Part shown: in pieces, positions 35,961 through 49,900 of the stretch | Layout: the number at the start of each line of letters is the position of its first letter | Numbering within the stretch: position 1 is the stretch's first letter | From: Varroa destructor | Taxonomy: Eukaryota > Arthropoda > Arachnida > Mesostigmata > Varroidae | Direction of reading: 5' to 3' | Length of the DNA stretch: 64,000 bases | NCBI RefSeq assembly: GCF_002443255.2 | Contig: NW_019211455.1 | Span: forward strand, 55,370,671-55,434,670 | Position numbers and translations under genes: made by a program | The notes under the pieces: generated by a model | What the model saw: the letters and a program-made list of their open reading frames with translations, nothing else | What the model was told of the DNA's origin: nothing | The model's database searches: none

Positions 35961-38900
35961 ATATTGGGGAGTGAAATGGGCCCATCAACAGATTTCCATT
36001 CTTGTTATACTATTGCTCCGTTTAGGTACATTCGACTACTACGTACCGCTGCTGGTATAGCTGGAATGTGTAGCTAGCTGACGTCTAACAGTGCCCGGGT
36101 TGCAGTTCCCATTCATCATCGGAAGCAGTAGCAGTCAGCTGTTAAAACCAAATGTGTCCAAGTGAACCCAGAAGGCACACAAACGAGATGAAGCAACCCT
36201 CAACTTCTGGAGGCTACAATATGGCTGTCCACTTCCCATGTAAAATTACTTTCCTCTAAATCTGTTCGTTGTAATTATGGGGTGTTACCGTTAGACCCTT
36301 GGCTTTGACCTTAGGCGAACCCAAGCCTCAAGCTACTTGCATCTACTTTGTCGACCTTTTATGAACGCAGACACTGTTTAAAAGTGAAAGACATAATTAT
36401 AAACATATCAAGACAACGTGAACTGTTATAAACTTATTGCCATGAATGGAATTTTACATCAAGCTCGTACCGGTGTATCTATAAAGCATGTACAAACAAT
36501 TTCTGCCCTATGATACGATATTGTATTTCATTTCGCTGCTGGAATATGAGCATCTTCATCTTGATTTTATGATAACTACGAGTAGTAAGTTCACTAGCTA
36601 AACAACATAACTTCTTCCAGTGATCTTGTTAAAGGTTCACACTTAATTAATCGGTATAAAATTAATGGATAAACCGAAACTTACAGAGAGACAACCATCA
36701 TCGTCAGCGTATTGATACTGCCTATTAAGCTTGAATAATCTCTGTTTTTCAACTATCTAGTAACGTACAGGTACCACTCCCTAAACTAAATCAGTTAAAT
36801 ATCGTCTGATTGCACAACGGAAAAGCAATCTATAGCGAAAATCATTGGGCCAATAGTGACACTCGGGTTACGGAATAGAAAAAGCCATGAGCGGTTATCG
36901 AGCGACTATTTGGCTGGCCCACCATTGAGCTAGCTTGATTTTAGCGAACCGACAACCGTTGATTTTCGTATAATGTAATTTTCTCCTCTAATATATTGCA
37001 AGCAGACGACGAAGAGCATAGAGGTGGGTAGATAGACACATGGACGAGACGCCGTTCCCTCGTTTAAGCTAGGATAGGGTTTCTGACATCCAGTTTGTGC
37101 CTGTACGTATTTGCGTCTCAATCTTTGGCCACTGTTACTTCGATACGCGCTTATGACGCGCCAAATTTGACGGAGCGCAGCGTGTATCGAACGTACATTG
37201 CCACGCGTTTCACTAGCGACTATCAATGCTGGGGCTCCACATTAAGTAAAATCAATACTGTTATACTTGCTGCTGTTCTGTTGTGAGTCCCTCTTGCCAT
37301 TTTATATATATAATTTATTCGTAACTCTAATCTATTAGGTGAAACGATCTTTTAAAATAGAAACTTTCCAGCCCGCCGTACGCTCCCGAGATATCCAAAC
37401 GTAGAGGGATTCCGTAATCATACTCGTAGTATTTCGTAGCATATGATAGTAGGCGCTCAAGTGGAGATAGGGCTTGTAATGAATCAATAGAAGCACACGA
37501 CATAAAGGACAGGAAAATTGTCATCTATCATTTACAAAGCCTGTGCCGCTGCATTTGCAAGCTGGACATATTCGGATCAGATCTTAAAATAGACGCTATA
37601 TTCTACGTTTGGTTCTGCATAATCGTACGAATGATATTATCTAGAGGAAAGTACGCCTATGATTTCTAATATCGGTTTGCAGTCAGCGGAAAATTTCTGC
37701 GTGCGTCACTCGATCTAAGTGTGCCAGTCTGCAAAGGATTTGTCCTTTTAATCGGCCGAAACACGACCTCTATATTGCTTCGAGATATTGGATTTCGCTT
37801 AGAAATTATATTGTTTTCGATATAGGTGACACAATACACTGTTATCAATCCGGGTCCATCTTGAAATTTAGATCCCGTCATAATGTAACAAGCAAAACGT
37901 GTTTTCTATGAATGCGATATATCGAACTGATGATGGCAGAAATGCAATGCTATAGATGTTATAGGATATCCAGAAGCCAATCACGATATACGGATAGCTA
38001 CATGTAAAATAATCATTAACCCTGTTAATAATACTTGTGTGTTGCCAGTCCTCGCAGATAAATTGATTCTGATTGTGTCTTGATGCCATTTTTTTTTTTC
38101 AGGCATCAATGAACAAAAAAGTCATACCATACTCGATCGTCTTTGCAATTGTGTTCCGATCGAGTCTAGCGTTTCGTACTCTCTCTGAAGACTCAACACT
38201 TAAGGTAGGAACAAGATAGGAATGGAGATACCGTCGGCGTGCCGTTTTCGATATTTACATCACCAATAAACATGCATACTTATGTATGTACACGAATGGT
38301 CACTGAGTTCTATAGCTAAAATGAATTACTACTAGTGACCGCTGCTGTCCGTGTCAAGATTCGTAGGTTCTCCGGCTACAAATTTGCATCTACCATGGGG
38401 GCAAAGTAAAGCCAGAGGTAGATTGGAATCAAGATAGACGCTAACAGTAACAGAATCACCGCGACAGTGTGACGGACGGAACCGAAGAGGCAGAACATCG
38501 AAAAACAGGATCGTGTAGCACATAAACATGTAAAAATTGCGCGCGAAAATTCCGTTCGTCGGTTAAGCTGAAATATGCCCGCCTTGCGCCGGCTTACGCG
38601 TCACGTGCGCGCGTATTGCTCAGTTGCGTTGCCGCAACAGCTACGACAGTATACATATTCGACATTTTATATGAAATTTTGAAGGATTACCAATTACTTT
38701 TTTATGCTTTCCCATTTTTCCCATGGAACGAGTGCGCCCTAGGGGTCGATTTGCACTACGGGCCGAGTAGTCGAACCTGCTCGCGGTGGATAGCCTTCCA
38801 TGTTCAATCGAATGTAATGCAATACTAAAGCAGTAGCCCGCAAAACAACCATTTAGTAATGAAATTTTGGAGAAATTTTTTTCCACAATTATAAAAAAGA

Positions 38901-39540
38901 GAAAAATACAATAATTCTTTACGTGTCTCTGTCTCACAAGAATTGTTGTCGTTCGACGTTGATGAACGAAGATGAGGTGGCGTGAAGTGACCACTGTATA
39001 GAAAAAAAACAAACTATAGTTCATCGTAGTCACGAAAATCATTACAAACAAGATAGTTTTTCAAGCTATTTGATACCAAAAAATCCAATCAAAACATCAA
39101 CTGCAAATAGAAAATTAATACAAGTCAACCTAAACCAATCGTTTCATCTGGCTAATACCGAGGAACAAAGTGAAAACTAGAAATTAATCGACAACTTGTG
39201 TAGCTTGTCTAATGTCTATAGCTCAACATCAAAGGCGCTGTAATTCAAATCGATACCTCAGACTCTCCATTATGTTACACAGCATTAGAAATATCTTGTG
39301 AGTAATTCGATTATACAAAAAAATTTAGTTAACACGCTCTGAAATGTCGCAAAACCGGAAGGATAAAGTGATTGGCGGTGACTGATTTTTGCCAAATTAA
39401 TTTGAATTTGCCGCCAACTTTTGCCAGCTTTCCGTGCAACTGGACGATTTCATAGGTCCGATAGATCCTTTGAACATTTGTACAGAAATTGGCTTACTAT
39501 CAGGTGCTTTAGCTTGTGATCTAATACAACTGCTAACTAA

Positions 39541-39554
39541 TGGCCTCGCCTATG

Positions 39555-39608
<54 letters not shown>

Positions 39609-39622
39609 CATAGGCCAGGCCA
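39541..39622. repeat. AT-cored palindrome with 15-bp arms
   Basis: The arms TGGCCTCGCCTATGC and GCATAGGCCAGGCCA are reverse complements except for one base. They enclose an uninterrupted TA run of about 50 bases, which is itself self-complementary. The whole 82 bases can form a single hairpin or cruciform. Confidence 0.9.
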
Positions 39623-40485
39623 TGTGCCTGCCAGAGGTCCGAACAAATTGCTACAATCTTATTTCCACGCTTGCTCTAGATTACATTATTGTTCCCGTCG
39701 CGCTTCCTGCTTCCTACCCATCATAGCGATCATAAGGTTAACGATGACTTTTTTCTAATATGCTTTGGCGCTACATAACAGCAAGAGACGTAATGGTTCA
39801 GCGCCGAGAGTAAAACGAACTAATATGACGTTAAGGAAAACGATGATAGTTACCGCAACGGATGAAAGCAGCTGCCTAAAGAAAGTTCAGGGCGTACTTT
39901 AAGAATCAAACCGTTTGCAACTACCACAGGTGCCTTTATTCATTGTGCCGTTCCTGTCGCTCTGCGTAACCCCTCCCATCCTTCGCCGTTGGGTAGCGCT
40001 CCCAACTTACCTTGCGCCCTTATTAGCGAATGATATGGAGACAACCTCTTTAGCTTTTCTGTGTCTCTGACTAGGCAGGCTCAGGCAAAAAACAGCCGAA
40101 AGCGCACTGACGCAGATATATTCTCGTTTTTTGTGTACTTACTACTCAATCTATAACGGCGTATTATACCAACAGATTGTCGTTATAACATTGGAATTAT
40201 CAACAGCAGCGGCCACGGTGTTTAATGTTCGTACGTTTTGCCATGCCACGACCAGATCTAACGGCAGGCCAAGCATCGGCCGGCTGACTGCGAACGTTGC
40301 CGACCTTAGCGCTGTTGAATTGTCGAACGGCTCATGCCACTATCGTCACAGGCACGATCATAGGCGGCGCACTTATGTTGCAAGCTTAAGCCACTCACCG
40401 TTAAGCTGCAACGGGACGAGAACACTATTGGCAGTAACAGCGGTGGCGAGTGCGCGGCTTGTTTGAATAGTCGACGGAAAAAACG

Positions 40486-40992
40486 TTGCCCGGAAATAGA
40501 GCTAGGCCAATCAGATGCAAATGGTCTGTCAAATCAACTGCATGCATAAACTACCGCCATATGCCCCCGATTGTAATAGCCTATGATGGCAGGCTGTTCG
40601 ACAAAAGTACACAACGGTCGGACCCAGGTGAAGGTGCCGCCGGAACTGCTGCCATACTTTACGTGTCCTCTATACGTCAGGTATGCACACATCTGAATCA
40701 CTGGCTAATGATCCTCTTATTCGATCGCTGTCACAGCTCGGTAATGCAATGTAACGTAATGCAGCAGATCGGTCGATATCAGTCAGTTAATCAACAGGAA
40801 GCTAGAAACGTCCCGGCGTTGCATCGTAGCAGAAGACAGCGACAGATTTCAAATAGCCGAGAGGTCAAAGGCAGACGGGGCGGTGTCGCAGAGGTGGTCA
40901 GGCTCAAAGGGCAAACGCGATTTTACGCCCTTCCTATTTACAGCCATCGAACTGTGGCCAGTTGCCACTATGATCGGCACCGCGAACGGTAG
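40486..40992 (+). other. Longest plus-strand open frame, unrecognised
   Basis: The frame is open for 168 codons, with a non-ATG beginning. The first ATG starts MPPIVIAYDGRLFD near 40558. A donor, CAG|GTATGC, follows at 40681 after SSIRQ. The 40.1-41.1 kb neighbourhood is locally GC-rich with long open frames in more than one register. I recognise no domain, so chance openness due to base composition is likely. Confidence 0.15.
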
Positions 40993-43900
40993 AGACCATT
41001 CGTGTCACGGCAGATCCACTGTCGCCAAGGCTGCTTACGCCGACATTGATTGCACTAGAGCAACTATTGCTGCTCCTTCGAGTAACTAATGTGCATACGA
41101 GGTGATTTTTTGGTCGTTCAGTCTACAGAATAACGCATCGGTGTCGTTGTCGTCTCACTCTATTGTTAAGTCGGTCCAATCCGCCTAGAGCAGGGCGAAC
41201 GGAAATAGTTGCGGGGTCCTTCCGAAGTACTAGCGCCGTACACGGCTTTCGAAAATCTGCCGGGTTCATTCAACGGTGGAATAAAATTGGTTGTTACGCT
41301 GATTGTAGAAGGATAAACTTAGGTCGCTTGCTTAGAGGTACCTATTATGCATCACTACAACTCGCAATAAGTACATTTGAATCTTACAATTGTTCTAGAG
41401 ACTTTAAGGCTTGCAACGGAGGGTTTCGAGTGTCTCAGTAGTATGCAGTAGAAAATAAGCTTAGTAGGCTAGTTCGTCGTTGCTCGGTAGAAGGCACCCC
41501 ACTAACGTCATCAGACAACGCGCACGCCAACATCAACAACCTCGACCATTTGCGGCAGCAGGCGTCGAACTTGTTCTTCCAAATGCTATAGAAGGAACGC
41601 CGTGAACGCGAAATTTCAAGGCGGACACGCGTAGAACCTGCAGGCAGAATCCAGTTACCGCTATGCCATATACAAGCTACCGTCTCAATTCCGTGCCAAA
41701 TATCTATACGTACGGGTCTTGCAGGGGCTGAGTTTTGGCGACAAATTTCAAAATCCATATTTGCAAGTTATAGACAGCGCAGATCAATACTCGATGATGT
41801 AAATCGCGCCAATTACAAACGTGGTAAAAAAACTGAATTCGATTAAACAACGGTTACCCGCTCTTGGTAATAAGGTGATAAACAGTAGTTGCCCATCTGG
41901 CAGTAGACGAACATGTTACCGCTGTTCTGAATCGAGAATACGAAACGTAGCTTTGTCCTACACTTGATTCCTTTGTGATGTTTGGCCTTCCCGTATTTCT
42001 GTGAATTCCCTGTTTTCTAATATGCCTGTGAACCCTAAAACAGTAGAACCTGCATCTTCCATTCGGCTGAAATAAGAATACACGCATTAGCCACTTAACT
42101 AACGTTATGCCAATGGTATGAATGCGTAGAGATAAGAAGCCAACGACTATAGGGTAAGACCACTACTAGCCTGCTATTACAGCTGATAACGCCATCGAAG
42201 GAGGAAGTGCCATGGAAAAGAACCGTCGCAGACCGCCGATTCTTGTGTAACAGCGATGTAAGAGCTAGCTATGTACCTAGCAGTCCTATGCAGTCCTTCC
42301 TATACTATGTGTACTATAGATCGGTACACTTATCAAAAATAGGCTTGTAAAATATCGTCAAATAAGCTCTTATCACTACCGCTTTTGTTACTGTGAAAAA
42401 CTACTTCAAACAAGGCGACGATAAACGTGAATCAAGTAAGGCCTAACGGGCTACTGATCTGTGTGTGTAAAGACATCGACCGAGTCCCAATGGTGCTTCA
42501 CCGATGCCTCGCCAATTCGCAATGCCGATACGAAGGATTATATTCAGTCAACTGTTACAAGCTTCATAGCACTGTTCGATCCACTACTATGCAGCTATCG
42601 AGCGTTCATATACGGTCGCGTAAATCATAGAGGTTATTGAAGGGACTGGTGAAAGGCAAAACACCCCTGTATTTTTCTATCGTATAGGAAAAAATATCAG
42701 CAAGAGCTGTTAGCGTTTCCTTCAAATAGGAATATGACGTCGTCGGTGAGTCATCAGAACGATGATCTAGCCTAGAGACGAGTGTCAACTCGAATAATAA
42801 CCTTGTGGAACAAGTTGCAGTACCGAAAACAGATTGCGTCAAGCTGTTCACGTTACAACATACCCAGCCACCGTCTTTATTAAAATATTGAACGTATAAC
42901 TGAAAACGTTATTTTATCTATGGGTAACAAAACGTCTTTCTAGCACAACAACACGACCACAATATCAGCCATATGCAAAGCTATTGTTGCACCTCTGTAT
43001 TCCTACCCAGATTCAAATATGATCGGAAAAGTGTACACGGTCAATGAATGATCTTCAGACAGAGCTCGCAGTGATTTGGAAGTTTTCCTTTTTCCACCTA
43101 TCACAGTATCGCAATACATCTTACCAAATATTTGTTTTTTAATCTCGCGTCGGGGGGAATGGTTACGTAAAAGCCGCGATTGATCACACGTAGCAGTATA
43201 CCTAGGCATAGACATGCATACCAGCTCCGTCGTATTCAATTTCATTTCCCATTAAGCTTTTTCTATCGCTCTGTTCTTTTCTATCTAGCGCACTTAATAT
43301 ACCCTCTGGTATAATCCTAGTTTATGCCAGCGTTATGTTGCGATCGTGACGTTTCATGCCAGGAGTCGAGCTTATGTCGATAAATGATGAACTCTCGCTG
43401 GAATGATGATAGCGCGAAATTTCGAAAAGAAGCGCCGTTGTTAAGTTAATCCGGCCAATGTGGCAGACGTCACGAGAGATCGAGTAAGTGCCAAAACAAG
43501 CTAAGTGGAATTAACAATGGGGAATTACCCAATTCTAAATCGAATATTCTAGCACTGTCCATCTCTGGGCGAGCTCGCAAGTCGGTGGTTCAATCGATTT
43601 GTGGTCCCACTGCCACCGCGGATGCTTTTTCCTTATTATTTATAAGCTGCCTTCTAGACGTCAATTTATCAAGCCGTCATTGTGAATAGGCTGTGGCTTT
43701 CGCACACGGGAACTTTTATTGGTTATAGCTTATACGGCGGTAGAGGGAATTTACCCCAGAAACATTAGCCTGTTGCTGCATTTGAATCACAGACCACTAG
43801 CGTCGCTAATGAACTGGATGAACAAAAATAGCTTATCAAAAACGAGACCAGTCTGCCGAAGTTCAGTCAGCCAATGGAGAACAGCGAACGTCACGGGTCC

Positions 43901-46900
43901 CGTGTGTACCAGAACTGCTATTGGAATATTATGCGGGCCAGCGAGTCGAAGTTTATGGCCGTGTGCCCAAATGTCCCCCTGTACCAGTCAAGTCAACACG
44001 AATAGCCCAAAAAAAAGAAAGCAGAACGCGACGAACCTGTCCGGTTCACCAAACCTGAAAATAGTCAATTAGTTCGGTCATCTGGATAGAGAAAGCACGA
44101 GTAGCAGCAGCAATCGTCGCGCTCGAGAGACCAAGCGGCCGTCCGTTCATTCGTCCTTCAGTAAGTTGATTCTCCGATGAAGTTATCACTAGCCAGTCAG
44201 GTTTTACGTGCGAAACCTTACTGAGACTTTCGAAAGTGCCTAGACAATTTTTCCAAGGCTAGGTCTCTTCCCGTCTTTCTTTTAGCCCCATCGCGAAATC
44301 CGGCGGATACTGCCGGTACGGCTATTGCTGTAGGCAGCATAAAATTTCTTTGTTTTCAAGCTCAATAGCTGCTGCTGCTGCTTTTCGCCGGTGCTTATTT
44401 ATCACCACTGCGGTAGAGTCCGACAGAAATCTGGCCTCGTCTCGTTCAAGATGCCCCATTCGTCTCATCTGTCTGTGTGTCTATCCCTCCCTCTCCCAGC
44501 AGCAGCGTCCGCTTTTTTTTTAGCTGAATCTAAAAATCGGACCAATTTAAAGGCCAAACGACTGGCTAATAAAAGAGAGACTGCGTTAATCAAGGAAAAT
44601 TTACCTCGCTGCTTGCCTTCTTTGCCCCAACATTGCGTCCAATTGCTTGGTTTCCCTAACAGGGTACGCTGCTACGTGGACTCGGGAAGTCTTTCTTTTC
44701 GGCCGAAGAGAGCCGCGGTGCCAGCCCAGGTAGAATTTATTTATGGCTCCCCATTCCTCGCATGCTCTAACGCTCCATTCCGATTCATATTGCATAAAAA
44801 CAAGTCTAGCGGAAATTCCTTCGTGGCAACCCGACCATAGACTGGTTACTTGCCTCTCGGCAGGTCCGATCCGTCTCTATTGTATTTAAGCAACCTTTTA
44901 CAAGGCACCCACCTTGAATTTGCGGCATCTACGGTGTATTTTTTTTTTCTTTATTCGACCCTAAACGTCCCGTTTGTCTCGGAATAGACCCACTAGGTAA
45001 GCGCCGAAGGTCAACTTCAAAATGGACAAAAAAAGTAAAGCTCCCAAATCCTGTATAATGGCCTTCCTATTATGTGCCGAAACACAGATTGGCAAAGCTA
45101 CACATTTGTTGTCGCATGAATCCTTCCAGGCGCTATCTTTCTAAGAGAGAAATGAGAATTAGTAACAGCAATGTCTACGATAAGCAGCCGCAGAGATCCT
45201 TTTTCGCTTTGTGCTCGTCCTAAAGGCGAAGCCACATTCGAAACTCCTGAACCGCGACTAGTAGGCCCGCACTAGTAGCAACTGTAACAATCAGCTGTGT
45301 GAACGTATAGAAGAGTCGTCAGAAGCATTTCGTTCTCCTTTTCGCTGGTGCATTATGAATGGGCCGTCACGCAGGTGCCGTTAGAGGGTCCTACTGTGAT
45401 GACGATGAATATTGCAGTAGGGCCCGCAGGTAACGCCATCCGTGTCAAAGGCCGCAGTAGCTACCAAGCCTGAAGTGGCCGTGAGGAGAAACACTTCGTG
45501 CTAGGGACCAATTTATGCTTCGACAATAGGATGGCTGAACTGACCGTTCTTCGGTTGTTTTTCAATCCCTCGTTCGCCCTCTGCTTCTACTGCTTTTCAC
45601 CCGTTTCTGGGCGAAGGAGATCAGTGGCGGCAGAGATAGAACCCCTGTTGAAAAAAATAGGACACATACTGGACATTTTGCATCATGGTCATAACCGTAC
45701 CAACATTGTACCGTGACTGGTAGCCCGACGTCCGCGTAATTCTTCATGTTGTGTACTGCTTTTCAAACGCGCTCAACTAAACTGGAGACAAGCATGAAAG
45801 CAAATAAAGCTATAGCCTCAAAATTCTGCTGCCTCGCATTGGATGACCAGTCTATTTTACGCATTTCCTCTAACAATTCGCTTCGGTAAATTGATAGCTG
45901 CGACTCCGCTCACTTCGGATTATAAGATAGAACGCCTTGAAGTAGTCACAGCGGCAGGCGTTACATAGGCGACGATGGCTCCCTGCAAGGCAATAACAAG
46001 CCCTTCATTTACCATGAATGTGTAGTTTTCCCATTACCACGCCGTCTTGCTGTTTCTATCTTAGACTTCATTGGCTCCCCTTGGCTGGTTGGCTTACTTC
46101 GGGGATGGTTGGTCTTGTTGCGTCGAACATGACAATGCCTTCCCTGGGCGCCAACGCCACTCTGTTCACTAGCGGCGTAATTGTAGCGTATTAGCGCGGC
46201 TGATAGACGGTGAATGTACGGTTGTGTAGGTGAGAAAAGGCTAAGCCCAATAAAGGTGAACGGTTTGGACGTGGGAAGAACTTGAATGATCAATTACACC
46301 CAATACCTTCTCTCCCCAGCTAGCCAGCCCGCTGTCCTAACCAATCTCCCCACAATGCTGAGAGTGCAGTAGCAAAGCGAGCTTGTGGGCGTAGTCGAAA
46401 TAAGGTGAGAATAACCTGTAACTGGGACAGTAATTTAGTTCTTAAAAGGACCGAAAGTTCCTCCAAGCCAAACAACTAAAGTACGTGTGAACGACGTCAC
46501 CAGACGAGAAAAAACTAACTTCAGCCTCATTGAGAGACATTCAAGATCCCCGCAAATGGTTACTAGTCGTTGACTAACACTACGGTGCAGTAAAACTTTG
46601 GAAATGAAGCGATACGATAAAAAGAAAAACAAATAACAGAAAGGACATTGAAAAAACTGTGCCTATATAGGTCCTTGTTCTCATCGTTGTAATTTTTCGC
46701 TAAACACCATTAGATACAGTAAATTATATATGCTACGGTTACATTCAACGGACATCGTGTAGTGAAATATACCCTTCGGAGCGTCTTTAGAAGCCCGCAG
46801 GAACGAGAAGGTTCGCCTTGAAAGGATGTTCGGAGCCAATTGGACCTCAAGACTGTAACATACTATCAAAGGCACCCTATACAATTTGCTAAGTTTCACA

Positions 46901-49900
46901 GCTTCGTTTATGTAAGCTGTCTATTCTGTGAACTTTCAAGTTCAGTCACTTAGTTTCTTTATCCAACTCATTTATTCGCTTGTATTTGTAGCAATCTAAT
47001 GCCTTTACTTTTTTCGAGCGCTCTAGCGGCACTCGTAGCCGCCATTGACAAATCCTAGAACTAAGGGTAAATTCGGTTTAGCAAAGACGCCACGCGAAAA
47101 ACATACATATACGTGCGTGTATATACTTAAAGACATGAACGGTAGCAAATTGAAACCTCAGTCGCCTAACTTATCATGATATTTAGAGTATCATCAGCAT
47201 CAAAACGGCTACCGCGAGTGTATCCAGTCTAAAATATATCCAGTCCAGGGCTAAAATATAACGCCCTCGCCTCTGCCCCTCCCCAGTCAAATCAAGGAAC
47301 GTCACCACACAACAATGAATGGTATCAGCGCAAGCTATGTGTCATTTTTCCTTCCTCAACTGTCAACCCTATCAGTTTCGTACGTGATCCGATGGCTTAC
47401 ACGAACAACTTCAATAAAAACATAATCAACGACCTACGCACCGATTCCGATAACAGCACAGTTGACCATGCGTGAGCAGCATGTGTCCTAATAAACTTCA
47501 AAAGGGCCTGCACGTTAGGTAAAGTAAGCCTAGACATTTTTTTATTATAGTCGTTACTTACCCTGTTCCTATTATTGCATTACTCAATACGTATAATATG
47601 CTTATCCTACGCGTCGAGGTTAGATCCTATTCGTCCACGTTCGATTCTTATCAGTGTTATATATTGGCTGGCAGCGCCACAGGAGCTGACGTGCTAATCT
47701 CTATAGTGGACGATCTTTTTTTCAGGTTCCTACAGCCTACACGACGCGTCAGTTTCAGCCGCGATACCGGGCAGTACATATGGGTTGAACGGCGAACACA
47801 TGTCCCCACGTTTAGCATTTTGGTGAAGGCTATGTTTGCCATGCAGAGGGGTATAGCGGAAAGCCGGCAGTGCGACACTGTGGAACAAAGTTCCACGATA
47901 TGACCGGGTGCCCCTACTCCTACCGCCGTATGTAATCATCTTCCACGCGGTATGATATGATGAACGAAGGCGAAACAAGCGCAGGACCCATCGGGCTGTA
48001 TCGTTCTGGCCCAATAACAACCAACCTCCTCCTTCAGTGTTCCATCCCTGCTTTTGTAATTAAAACCAGTCACAGTAGTTGAAAGGATATAATGATCATT
48101 ATAAATAAGTGCGATAATTAACGTTTACCAATACCAGCACAAGTCTGACGAAAGTAAAACCTCAGACGCGACGGGTTTTCAGCGGCGCGAGATAGTGTCA
48201 GCACAAGCGTTTGTAACGCGCGGGTAATGTGCGTTGGTGTCTCTATAGTCGCGAAGATTCAAGCTCGAGAGTAGAGAAGGTCTATGATACATATATGAGT
48301 AATAATATTCCTTCGAATGAAAAGGTGAGCATCTCATAACTTCAGCCAGGGGGTTGTCATCTAATCAGCTCTGAAGCCAGATGACATTCACAATCTTATC
48401 TTCAGTCGCTTGAACATCACTTACCTGTAACGAGAAATAGGAAAAAGTGTCATTATATAATTGTATTGAAAACTTATATTTAGATCATTTAAACACGAGT
48501 TCTTCCATTACGCAAAACATGCCCATCGCCGACCAAAGTTTCCACTTGGTCGTAATTAATAATACGTTTGTATTTTATGGCCAAATGCTAAGCATAGGAA
48601 AGGGGTTTCTGCGGTAATTTCACGACACGTATGTTTCTCTTTCTTCCGATGTTTTCGGACTTAGTCGTAAGCTGATGAAGGGTTTTTTTTATTTGGCCTT
48701 CGTGGCCTGGGCTCGCCTTCGAAACAATGCACAAAGTATCGCACTGTGGTTTCACGTCACGTCGATACAGAATAGAGAAAGCGTCGTTTCTAAGGAACTC
48801 TTTTTGTCGCCGTTCATATATTCTGCGTTATTAACAGCGACACGCCTGTTGACACTTCTTCTAAGGTCGTCTGCTTCAAAGCTGTTGCAGAATACGAAGC
48901 ACACGTTTGAAGGCTTTGATACTTCGCGCGTACTTTGAAATAATCATGTTCCGTTTGACATCCGTTGACTATGTCACTGCTTTATGTAGCGCCGAACGAA
49001 ACAATTGGATAAGGATGAATAGTTCAATATTGGTATTGTCAACGGACATATATATATCGATATAAGTAAGAAAGGATACCCCTTACCTCTTTCGAGTAGG
49101 TAGAGCTACTGCTATCCCTAGAGTGTGCATACTGTGTTTCTGTTGATATAATTAATGCTGCGAATAGATTTGCGGTTCGGGTCACGCAACGACTACTTTA
49201 CGTTGTAAAAGTACTAGAAAGGCCGGAGGCGGACGTTTATGTTATTCGTAAGCAACACCGTCGACGTATTGTGATGGATAGCCGTTGTATCAGGCGCCGT
49301 TTTTGCGCCTGAGGCTCAACGCTGAAGTTAAGAGAACTTAACTGGGGATTACAATCCAACACTGTATGGGCCATTTAAGAGGGCATTGTGAAGTGGCATC
49401 AATAAAACGATCGGCTTTGTTGAGGTCGCCGTTGGCCTGTTACAGCTACTCCATTGGCCAGTAATGATGTTGCCGAGGTCTATGCAGTGACCTGCTGCAT
49501 CCAGTGTGAATATGTTCTCATGGCGCCATTACTATCTCAAGACATGGCCGATCGCTGCTGCTGCTGCTGATCATTAGCAGTCTTTCTTTTTACAAAACAA
49601 AAACAATTTCTACCGCGACCGAGCAATTGCTCGCCGCTTTTCACTAACAAGTTGCGCGTCTGATCTAGTATGCTTGGTCCGCAATGGCATTTTATGAAGG
49701 CAGATACGCACGAACGTGATTAGCTACATGTGCATGTTTATTATTGTACAGGGTTCTTTTCTGGTCTGGGGTCCCGTTCTGGTTTCCTACGGACGCATCA
49801 ACGAAACAAACTACGACCGCCCCTGTTAAAAGTTTTTACAGCCATTCGGAACGGCAGCAGCCCCAGCGTCCATTCAAATTTACAGTTAAAGGCCGGCTTT

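Larger units (their letters stand above)
32998..40130. other. Region without a recognised gene
   Basis: Mostly AT-rich. At 34390-34860 both strands are open for 80-90 codons in a patch with sharply different character, possibly a transposon fragment, but no transposase or reverse transcriptase motif is visible. The AT palindrome lies at 39541. Confidence 0.5.

Noticed and set aside
38641..39051. 136-codon minus-strand ORF
   Set aside because: Composition-driven Phe/Ile-rich translation with no start, splice or domain support.
44391..44840. 149-codon plus-strand ORF
   Set aside because: Long but low-complexity and featureless; consistent with chance in a locally GC-richer patch.
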